A stretch of DNA of 12,417 bases from Spirochaetaceae bacterium (GTDB taxonomy: Bacteria; Spirochaetota; Spirochaetia; Treponematales; Breznakiellaceae): the NCBI GenBank assembly GCA_031279965.1, contig JAITHM010000059.1, forward strand, positions 1 through 12,417, in the 5' to 3' direction. The notes under the pieces were generated by a model, which was given only the letters and a program-made list of their open reading frames with translations, was not told where the DNA came from and searched no databases. This document shows, piece by piece, positions 7,223 through 12,417 of the stretch. The translations under genes and the position numbers were made by a program. Position 1 is the first letter of the stretch; every line of letters begins with the position of its first letter.

Positions 7223-7344
7223 TATAAGGTGTTTTGTTAATTCCCCGATTTTTTTGGCGAAATTTAGCACCCTGTATGCGGCAAATTTTGCCGAAAAACA
7301 AACAGGAGGACATCAAACTTTGTACGCAAAGAAAAATTGACCTA
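7223..7344 (+). other. Structured 5' leader of the disrupted gene
   Basis: After the promoter comes a leader of about 115 bases. CGGCAA (7279-7284) and TTGCCG (7288-7293) form a 6-bp hairpin. A perfect AGGAGG ribosome-binding site follows at 7304-7309, but no start codon in the coding frame sits at the normal distance; the first good ATG is 35 bases downstream. CTTTG (7318-7322) and CAAAG (7327-7331) form a small hairpin between them. Either translation once began at a start codon now lost, or folding shortens the gap. Confidence 0.4.
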
Positions 7345-8187
7345 ATGGCAGAGTCTATATCGTCTCAAAATGCCTATGCCCATTACGCACAAAAAGAAAA
7401 TCCTGTGGCGGAGATTACGAAGAATGTTACAGTACATTCTCAACCAAATGAAGCGATAATCGAGTTTGTAGCGAACCAAATGGACGGGACGTTGGGCGAA
7501 GGCTGTGTCGTTGAACATCGTTGATTTTATTATCAAAGATTTTGTCTATCAACAAAATCCTGACGGCTCGTACATTCTTACTTAACGAGGGGAAATTGCA
7601 GCCTGCCGACAGGAATGAAATTGTCGATGCCATCCTTGATATGCTGAATAAAATATATACAACAATCATCAGCAAGCATGGGGTCAGTCCCGGCAAGATT
7701 ATGTGTAATGCCTACACTCTTGACCAGGCGCTTATACGGTATTCAAGGGACATATTCGGTGAGTCCCGGCTTAAAGCGAAAATCGACGATTTAAAAAGCA
7801 AGGGAAGATTAACAAATGAGCAGCAGGAAGTTCTGTCAGAGTTTAAAGATTACGGATTTAAAACAGATTCGTGCTCTCCGTATTTTCATAGGCAGGTCGC
7901 CAATCTCTTATATTGGCTCTCGATGCTAAAACCATTCGCCGTTTATCCTGATGATGCTTCTTCCGCAACACGAGGATTGGGCTTGGCGTTTATGTACCAC
8001 AATGAGTACATCTCCTACTTGTTAATCCTTGCAATGTTAAAAACTTTTAATCAGACGCTGAATATACATCACAACAAGCAAATGTTTCACGATTTTCTTT
8101 ACGACCTGCATTTCAGAAACTTGTCAAGGTCGTCATTGGAATTTTTTCCTGTACGGCAATCTTGTCGATGCGTCCGGCACAACTTAA
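7345..8187 (+). pseudogene. Disrupted gene for a ~280-residue protein of unknown function (three frameshifts)
   Basis: No single frame spans this region, but protein-like sequence steps through all three frames. Segment 1 (7345-7503) begins MAESISSQNAYAHY and reaches MDGTLGEG. Segment 2 (7505-7582) reads VSLNIVDFIIKDFVYQQ and NPDGSYILT, then meets a stop. Segment 3 (7584-8144) starts NEGKLQPADRNEIVDAIL and includes YFHRQVANLLYWLSMLKP. Segment 4 (8146-8187) reads FLYGNLVDASGTT and stops at TAA. Each join is repaired by removing one base: at 7504-7507, at 7583, and in the T6 run at 8142-8147. The joined product has 279 residues, is mostly helical and has a hydrophobic stretch (NEYISYLLILAML). 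I do not recognise the family. The read-through frame 7521-8249 could still yield a shortened protein from a TTG start. Decay is the simplest reading; clustered sequencing errors are the alternative. Confidence 0.65.
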
Positions 8188-8243
8188 AAAATTTACGCGA
8201 AACTGTCTTGACATTGAAAGCGAGGCAAGCCCTTCAATTTTAT

Positions 8244-8543
8244 CTATGAAAAGTTCCAGCCAGAACGATAATATGCATCTATGTATATTTTATATTTTTT
8301 GCCCCGTTCAACTCTGTTTTCTAAATCGCTTACATTACAAATGAAACAGTCGGCGTAGATACTTTTTTGTTCTGCATCTTTGTTTTTTTCCGAATCAATC
8401 GCATCATTGTATTTATAACCAACTATGCGGGTTTTAAGGCGGGATCCACTCGGATAATGGCATCCTATATAGCCTTCAACAATAAATCGCCCCTTCTGCC
8501 GCCGCCGCTGTCCTGAACTCTGAAATTGAAGCCTCTTTATACG
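8244..8543 (-). pseudogene. Protein-like open frame of 99 codons lacking a standard start codon
   Basis: The minus strand is open from just after a TAA at 8546-8544 to a TAG at 8246-8244. From about codon 18 it reads like real protein: GRFIVEGYIGCHYPSGSRLK, RIVGYKYNDAIDSE, IYADCFICNVSDLENRVERG, KKYKIYIDAYYRSGWNFS. Alternating hydrophobic residues suggest a small beta-rich domain. There is no in-frame ATG, GTG or TTG, so it is either the 3' remnant of a gene whose front was lost at the GGC-rich repeats near 8498-8594, or it uses the rare start ATT at codon 21, which has AAGGGG 6 bases upstream. I do not recognise the family. It converges on the disrupted plus-strand gene ending at 8187. Confidence 0.5.
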
Positions 8544-8557
8544 TTATTGGCGGCGGC
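8498..8557. repeat. Inverted GCC/GGC repeat
   Basis: GCCGCCGCC at 8498-8506 is the exact inverse of GGCGGCGGC at 8549-8557, with 42 bases between. The pair brackets the 5' end of the start-less minus-strand frame and may mark a recombination or deletion junction. Simple GC-rich triplets can also match by chance. Confidence 0.45.
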
Positions 8558-8568
8558 TTGTCAAGCAA

Positions 8569-8594
8569 GAACTGGCGGCGTGAACTGGCGGCGG
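8569..8594 (+). repeat. Tandem duplication of a 13-base unit upstream of adk
   Basis: GAACTGGCGGCGT (8569-8581) is followed directly by GAACTGGCGGCGG (8582-8594), differing only in the last base. It lies about 100 bp upstream of adk. It looks like a local slippage product; no function is evident. Confidence 0.7.
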
Positions 8595-8672
8595 GGTGGT
8601 CTGCCTGCCAAAGACAGACAAATGCGCCCAAATTGGAATGTGTTCAAGCTCCTCTGTCCAACGCCTGCTTCT

Positions 8673-8678
8673 TATGAT
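8673..8678 (+). promoter_or_regulatory. Possible -10 element for the adk operon
   Basis: TATGAT matches five of six consensus positions and would start transcription about 6 bases before the adk ATG. No recognisable -35 lies 16-18 bases upstream. It is offered because the operon must start in this spacer and adk has no ribosome-binding site. Confidence 0.3.
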
Positions 8679-8690
8679 AAAGTTGACCCC

Positions 8691-9323
8691 ATGAAGCTTA
8701 TCTTTTTAGGACCTCCTGGGGCGGGGAAAGGGACGCTGGCATTGCGTGTAGCGCCGCTTCTCAATGTGCCGCACATCAGTACGGGAGCAATTTTTCGTGC
8801 GGCGATGGCTGCCGGAAGCCCGCTTGGCAGGAAAGTCAAGGCTATTATTGACAGCGGCGCTCTGGTTGATGATGAAACAACCATTGCTCTTGTACAAGAA
8901 CGGCTTGCTGACCTCTCTGCACAAAACGGCTATATTCTTGATGGTTTCCCCCGTACCATCATGCAAGCAGAGGCGCTGGATGCTTTTGCCGTTATCGACA
9001 AGACAGTCAACTTCGACATACCAGATGCCGATGTTGTCACGCGGCTTTCGGGTCGGCTTGTCTGCCGAAAATGCGGTTTTAATTGGCATAAAAGCTTTAA
9101 TCCGCCCAAAAACGGATCTGCCTGCGATACCTGCGGCGGCGAAGTTTACACCCGCGATGATGACAAACCCGAAGCAATTATCAAACGGCTGGAAGTATAC
9201 CGTACTCAAACAGCGCCGCTTATCGATCATTACCGGAACAAAGGAATCCTTGTTGATATTGACGCGCGGCCTGCGGTGGAATCTGTTCTTGCCGAGTTTA
9301 AGCGCGTCCTCAAGCTTCCCTAA
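8691..9323 (+). CDS. adk: Adenylate kinase, zinc-binding LID type
   Basis: A 210-residue protein that interconverts AMP + ATP and 2 ADP in the cytoplasm. The P-loop GPPGAGKGT is at residues 7-15, DGFPRT at 84-89, and the long LID domain at about 120-160 has a Cys4 zinc site (C125, C128, C145, C148; CRKCG ... CDTCGG) followed by TRDDD. AMP-site residues T31 and R36 are kept, but the usual STGDMLR reads STGAIFR, so Asp33 is Ala. I start at ATG 8691, which puts the P-loop at the normal distance; the frame is open 55 codons further upstream, but that part crosses the tandem repeat and is not adenylate-kinase-like. No ribosome-binding site precedes the ATG. It is first in a four-gene operon, and the next gene begins 2 bases after its stop. 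Confidence 0.97.
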   Translation: MKLIFLGPPGAGKGTLALRVAPLLNVPHISTGAIFRAAMAAGSPLGRKVKAIIDSGALVDDETTIALVQERLADLSAQNGYILDGFPRTIMQAEALDAFAVIDKTVNFDIPDADVVTRLSGRLVCRKCGFNWHKSFNPPKNGSACDTCGGEVYTRDDDKPEAIIKRLEVYRTQTAPLIDHYRNKGILVDIDARPAVESVLAEFKRVLKLP

Positions 9324-9325
9324 CC

Positions 9326-10078
9326 ATGATGCCCCGTATACCAAAGGCAGCCGTTCTTGGGCTAATTGCCGTAGTCGTACTGATCGCGCAGAGTGATCTT
9401 TCTTCGATTATTGTTTACCGGACACAAAACGGCGCAAAGTATCACCGCACAGGCTGCACGGCATTACGGCGCTCAAAAATCAAGTTGACTCTTGGCGAAG
9501 CGGTAAAGACAGGGCTTGAACCGTGCCTCAACTGCAATCCACCGGTTCTGCCGCAGGGCAAAATCGTAAAAGAACGTGTTAAATCCAGCGATATTCCGTT
9601 GTACCGGGTAAACCTGGCCGGCGTTCAACGTGCAGCAGATGCCAGCGTTTCTCGTATGCTGAATGCTGTGGTAATTCGTCATATTGATGGCGATACGGTG
9701 CGGCTGCATTTTGACAACCCGCCGCCGGGCATCAAATCTGAAGAAACAATCCGAATGATTGGCGTTGATACACCGGAAACTGTTCATCCCACAAAAGCCG
9801 TCGAGTTTTTCGGCAAGGAAGCAAGTGATTGGACCAAAAAACAGCTTTTGAACAGGCCGGTATATGTTGCGTTCGATTGGGATACCCGCGATAAATACGG
9901 ACGGCTCCTTGTCTACCTTTATACCGCAAGCGGCAATTGCCACAACGCTGAACTTATAAAACAGGGGTATGCCCATGCCTACACACGGTTCCCGTTCCAG
10001 TTTCTTGACGAGTTTCGCGCATTTGAACAGGAAGCACGGGCCGCAAAACACGGATTGTGGCGGCAGGAGGCACGCTAA
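9326..10078 (+). CDS. Membrane-anchored or exported thermonuclease-family (SNase) protein
   Basis: A 250-residue protein. Residues 8-22 are a hydrophobic signal or anchor segment. Residues 30-73 form a short Cys/His module: VYRTQNGAKYHRTGC, then EAVKTGLEPCLNCNPP, with H40, C44, C67 and C70 as possible zinc ligands. Residues 112-248 are a staphylococcal-nuclease domain: IDGDTVRL (D121, D123), IRMIGVDTPET with R143, D148 and E151, and DKYGRLLVYLY with R193. These fit the catalytic Arg/Glu/Arg and calcium-binding Asp residues, so the enzyme should be active on DNA and RNA. Two ATG codons in a row (9326, 9329) could both serve. It begins 2 bases after adk. Proposed role: nuclease at or outside the membrane, for nucleotide scavenging or defence; that role is inference. 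Confidence 0.88.
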   Translation: MMPRIPKAAVLGLIAVVVLIAQSDLSSIIVYRTQNGAKYHRTGCTALRRSKIKLTLGEAVKTGLEPCLNCNPPVLPQGKIVKERVKSSDIPLYRVNLAGVQRAADASVSRMLNAVVIRHIDGDTVRLHFDNPPPGIKSEETIRMIGVDTPETVHPTKAVEFFGKEASDWTKKQLLNRPVYVAFDWDTRDKYGRLLVYLYTASGNCHNAELIKQGYAHAYTRFPFQFLDEFRAFEQEARAAKHGLWRQEAR

Positions 10079-10080
10079 TT

Positions 10081-10752
10081 ATGAAGCTGCTTTGTGTTTC
10101 TGATGAAATTGATCCGCAAATTTATTCGTCTTCGATTAAAGAACGTTTTTCAGATGTTGACCTTATATTAAGCGCAGGAGATGTTCCGCTTGATTATCTT
10201 GAATTCATAAGTTCCAGCTTGAACCGTCCGCTGCTTTTTGTATTTGGCAATCATTGTCTGGGAGATTACGCAGCGTATCAGAGCGCCGGCGCACAGTCTC
10301 TCGCGCTCAATATTACAAGTTATTTTGAATCCGAACCGATAGCGCCATCAATGTATGCCGGTGGCAAAGTTGTTAAAGAGAGCGGCTTGCTTATCGCAGG
10401 GCTGGGCGGGTCAATGCGCTACAGCCGGGGTGCAAATCAATGGACAAATACCGCCATGCGCCTTCGAATTTTCAAACTGATTCCCCGCCTTGTGTATAAT
10501 AAAATTTGCTATGGCCGCTGTCTTGACATACTGCTTACGCACGCTCCGCCCGAAGGCATTCATGATAAAGATGATCCCTGCCACCGCGGATTTAAAGATT
10601 TTTTGTGGTTTATGCGTATATTCAAACCGCGCTATCTTATTCATGGACATATACATGTTTATGATGCAGATACAGTACGAAGAACTGATTATTTTGGTAC
10701 TACTGTCATAAACGTTTATAATCATCAGATTGTAGAAATACAGGATAGATAA
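10081..10752 (+). CDS. Calcineurin-like metallophosphoesterase
   Basis: A 223-residue protein with the ordered motifs of the calcineurin-like phosphoesterase fold: CVSDEI at 5-10 (D8), SAGDVPLDYLE at 31-41 (D34), FGNH at 55-58 (N57, H58), LLTHAPPEGIHD at 151-162 (H154) and LIHGHIH at 186-192 (H190, H192). In most relatives the first motif is D-x-H; here Ile10 replaces that metal-binding His, so one metal site may differ. The substrate is unknown; phosphodiesters or nucleotides would suit the neighbours. There is no signal peptide. The ATG at 10081 is chosen because AGGAGG (10065-10070) sits 10 bases upstream; the frame opens earlier but that part overlaps the nuclease gene. The next gene starts 2 bases after its stop. 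Confidence 0.87.
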   Translation: MKLLCVSDEIDPQIYSSSIKERFSDVDLILSAGDVPLDYLEFISSSLNRPLLFVFGNHCLGDYAAYQSAGAQSLALNITSYFESEPIAPSMYAGGKVVKESGLLIAGLGGSMRYSRGANQWTNTAMRLRIFKLIPRLVYNKICYGRCLDILLTHAPPEGIHDKDDPCHRGFKDFLWFMRIFKPRYLIHGHIHVYDADTVRRTDYFGTTVINVYNHQIVEIQDR

Positions 10753-10754
10753 AA

Positions 10755-11648
10755 ATGAATGATAACGATATATATGATACAACTATAACTGGAATAAAAG
10801 ATGCCGCGCATGAGGCATTTTCACGCGCTCAGATACATGCGTTGTTTTCGCGTATTCAGCATTTTCTAAATCCTGATAAAGACAAACTGCTTTCGTTGAA
10901 TGATGTGCGCGGAATCTTAAAACCCCGCCATGAAGTATACCGGGGAATGCGCACTGTGCCGGTAAATTTGATTATTGGAAGTGAAGGGCGTTACAAGGAT
11001 TTTAACACCTGTTTTGACCCTAAAACAGATTCAACACGCTCCCGCTGGGAACGTGTTGCCACTGCCGCCCTCTGCGGAATCGATTTGCCGCCGGTTCAGC
11101 TTTATGAAATTGGCGGCGTATTTTTTATTCGTGATGGAAATCACCGTGTTTCAGTTGCCGTATCACAGGGCATTGAACATATAGATGCGGAAGTAATTTG
11201 CCTTGAAAGCGACATAAAACTGCGCCCCGGTATTACGCTGCCTGAACTGCGCGGCCAAGTTATTGAATACGAAAAAAAAATCTTTTACAGCGAAACTTTT
11301 TTTGGTGATCTTACCGACTGCTGGACGCTTGATTTTAGCAGAACAGGACGCTACGATGTTATATACAATCATATTCTTGTACACAAATATTATTTAAACG
11401 AAACACAAATTGAAGAAATCCCTTTTAGTGATGCGCTTATTTCTTGGTATAATACTATTTATATTCCTATTATTGCAATTATTGAAGAAGAACGCATCTG
11501 CGCCCAATTTCCCAAACGCAAACCAAGTGATTTTTATGTATGGGTTGTTAAGCGATGGACTGATCTTAAACAGCAGTACGGAGATGATTATTCCATGCGG
11601 GAAGCCGCCCGCCCGCTGATAAACAGCCGGAAGGGCGGCACTAGTTAA
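10755..11648 (+). CDS. ParB/sulfiredoxin-fold protein of unknown function
   Basis: A 297-residue protein. The diagnostic segment is FFIRDGNHRVSVA at 123-135, the phosphate-binding G-N-H-R motif shared by ParB N-terminal nuclease-like domains and sulfiredoxin; it follows LPPVQLYEIGG, a typical lead-in strand. There is no ParB DNA-binding helix-turn-helix, so chromosome partitioning is unlikely. Residues 1-60 are helical. Residues 160-297 are an acidic and aromatic-rich region (FYSETFFGDL, YNHILVHKYYL, DFYVWVVKRWTDLKQQYG) that I do not recognise; related bacterial proteins are annotated as ParB-like or DUF proteins. AGGA lies 9 bases before the ATG. It is last in the adk operon. A9 at 11272-11280 is a short slippage-prone run within the gene. 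Confidence 0.65.
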   Translation: MNDNDIYDTTITGIKDAAHEAFSRAQIHALFSRIQHFLNPDKDKLLSLNDVRGILKPRHEVYRGMRTVPVNLIIGSEGRYKDFNTCFDPKTDSTRSRWERVATAALCGIDLPPVQLYEIGGVFFIRDGNHRVSVAVSQGIEHIDAEVICLESDIKLRPGITLPELRGQVIEYEKKIFYSETFFGDLTDCWTLDFSRTGRYDVIYNHILVHKYYLNETQIEEIPFSDALISWYNTIYIPIIAIIEEERICAQFPKRKPSDFYVWVVKRWTDLKQQYGDDYSMREAARPLINSRKGGTS

Positions 11649-11657
11649 TTCATGTAT

Positions 11658-11688
11658 ACGTTAGCATGAACTGTAGGATAACTAACGT
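11658..11688. repeat. Inverted repeat between convergent genes
   Basis: ACGTTAG (11658-11664) and CTAACGT (11682-11688) form a 7-bp stem with a 17-base loop in the 45-bp gap between the ParB-like and outer-membrane genes. There is no T run, so it is not a classic terminator, but it may protect or end both transcripts. Confidence 0.4.
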
Positions 11689-11693
11689 TCCCG

Positions 11694-12242
11694 TTAAAAC
11701 GCAAAGCCCAGTCCCAGATGGAGGCGCGGGTTCATACCAACACCAAAACTTCCCTCGACATCATTAAAAAAGACAGTGGCTTTTTGCACTCCTAAAACCA
11801 CCGGCAGGCCCAGTGTCGGTTCAAGATAGAATCCTCCCGGCTTTCCAAAGTCGATTTTGTATCCTATTTCAGGTTCAATTAAAAATCCTGTAATGCCGAC
11901 TAATGTATCTTCGACAGTAACTGTGGTACCATTGCGTGAGTATTCAAAATCTCCATCACCTGTATAGAATCCTAAACCAAGCCCTAACCCAAAAAACAAG
12001 CCTTTGGTGGGGTAAATTCTGCCCATTGCTTTGAATCCTATAGTATTCCAAAAAAAGACAAACGAATTAAAATAGGCTTCGGCCCCTATTCCGAATTTCG
12101 GCGTTAACATACGCTCATAATGGGCGCCAAAGTCAAGAAGACCTACCGAGCCGCCTATAAAATTCTTTTTCGCATTTTGCGCGAAAACCCCTCCTGCAAG
12201 AAAACCTGCAAGAGCCAATACTAAAACCGTTTTTTTTGCCAT
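11694..12242 (-). CDS. Probable small outer-membrane beta-barrel protein
   Basis: A 182-residue protein. Residues 1-21 are a clear signal peptide (KK, then LVLALAGFLAGGVFA) with a signal peptidase I site near A21-Q22. The mature part is rich in Gly and aromatic residues in alternating strands (GGSVGLLDFGAHYERML, GLFFGLGLGLGFYTGDGDFE, GGFYLEPTLGLPVVLGV) and ends LHLGLGFAF. The closing Phe is the usual C-terminal signal of beta-barrel proteins read by BamA. About eight strands would fit. Function is unknown; many treponemes carry families of such proteins. AAGGAG sits 7 bases before the ATG. A8 runs occur both just before the ATG (12242-12249, including the A of ATG) and in codons 3-5 (12230-12237), so ribosome spacing or frame could vary. 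Confidence 0.75.
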   Translation of the reverse strand: MAKKTVLVLALAGFLAGGVFAQNAKKNFIGGSVGLLDFGAHYERMLTPKFGIGAEAYFNSFVFFWNTIGFKAMGRIYPTKGLFFGLGLGLGFYTGDGDFEYSRNGTTVTVEDTLVGITGFLIEPEIGYKIDFGKPGGFYLEPTLGLPVVLGVQKATVFFNDVEGSFGVGMNPRLHLGLGFAF

Positions 12243-12255
12243 TTTTTTTCTCCTT

Positions 12256-12261
12256 ATTATA
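12256..12261 (-). promoter_or_regulatory. Extended -10 candidate for the outer-membrane protein gene
   Basis: The minus strand reads TGCTATAAT, a perfect -10 with the TGN extension and no clear -35. It ends directly at the AAGGAG ribosome-binding site (12255-12250), so a start at the usual distance would cut that site off. It may be a promoter with a short leader or a chance match in AT-rich DNA. Confidence 0.35.
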
Positions 12262-12321
12262 GCAAATTTTTAATAATCTATTCCTACAGACATAGATTCC
12301 AAACGCTGATAACCAGCGAAA

Positions 12322-12389
12322 TTGACAGGGCGAGTAAAAGAAAACATAAATTTGAAAATTGACGTAAAATACGATTAAAACAGCATAAA
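12322..12389 (+). promoter_or_regulatory. Two promoter-like elements pointing out of the window
   Basis: TTGACA (12322-12327), 17 bases, then CATAAA (12345-12350); and TTGACG (12359-12364), 19 bases, then CATAAA (12384-12389). Both lie in an AT-rich gene-free tail and would drive a plus-strand gene beyond 12417. A 5-bp hairpin, CGCTG/CAGCG, is at 12304-12318. I see no coding sequence between 12262 and the end. Confidence 0.3.
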
Positions 12390-12417
12390 AAGGTGCTAAA
12401 CCTGGGGTTTCCCTACG

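Noticed and set aside
7279..7293. The CGGCAA/TTGCCG hairpin as a terminator
   Set aside because: It is followed by A rather than T on the plus strand and has no T run on the minus strand.
7345..8187. Programmed ribosomal frameshifting in place of a broken gene
   Set aside because: Three successive +1 shifts would be needed, and none of the sites has an obvious slippery codon pair with a stimulatory element.
8162..8344. A 60-codon plus-strand frame after the disrupted gene
   Set aside because: Composition is unlike protein (Cys/Phe-rich tail), no ribosome-binding site, and most of it lies opposite the more convincing minus-strand frame at 8244-8543.
8526..8690. An upstream extension of the adenylate kinase frame by 55 codons
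   Set aside because: The added residues are not kinase-like, cross a tandem repeat, and would move the P-loop far from its usual place near the N-terminus.
8706..9344. A 212-codon open frame antisense to adk
   Set aside because: It mirrors a strongly conserved gene, has no recognisable motif, and long antisense frames arise from codon bias.
1..12417. CRISPR array, insertion sequence with transposase, rRNA or tRNA gene
   Set aside because: I saw no regularly spaced repeats, no transposase motif and no RNA-gene signature in the window.

Overview
The window looks like chromosome from a spirochaete, most likely a Treponema-type organism. The grounds are FliS next to a FlgN-type flagellar chaperone, a lipoprotein immunophilin with a relaxed lipobox, and the overall style of the hypothetical proteins. 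The genus is an inference; no rRNA or other decisive marker is present.

Layout. Positions 1-123 are the last 40 codons of a plus-strand gene that I do not recognise. Facing it is a minus-strand cluster, fliS - flgN-like - polA (4054 down to 244). It is packed so tightly that flgN and polA overlap by 4 bases, so a DNA repair polymerase appears to be translated together with two flagellar export chaperones. Upstream of fliS lies about 320 bp without a gene, holding two strong stem-loops, candidate promoters and a bidirectional hairpin terminator. Next come two more minus-strand genes: a lipoprotein fusing a cyclophilin to an FKBP (4379-5428), and a polytopic GT22-type mannosyltransferase-like membrane protein (5563-7149). 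The second carries an uninterrupted run of 20 C on its coding strand near its 3' end.

The interval 7150-8690 is a decaying region. A near-perfect sigma70 promoter and a structured leader point into a plus-strand gene that reads as one protein of about 280 residues only if three single-base insertions are corrected. Facing it on the minus strand is a protein-like open frame of 99 codons without a normal start codon (8244-8543). Around its 5' end are GGC-rich inverted and tandem repeats.

From 8691 to 11648 there is a compact plus-strand operon: adenylate kinase (adk), a membrane-anchored or exported thermonuclease-family protein, a metallophosphoesterase and a ParB/sulfiredoxin-like protein, with gaps of only 2 bases. 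A minus-strand outer-membrane beta-barrel candidate (11694-12242) converges on it. The last 170 bp are AT-rich and contain promoter-like elements pointing out of the window.

The observations most worth following are the 20-base homopolymer, whose slippage in either direction would truncate the glycosyltransferase (a candidate phase-variation switch for a surface glycan), the paired broken genes at 7345-8543, and the stem-loop-rich gene-free block upstream of fliS.
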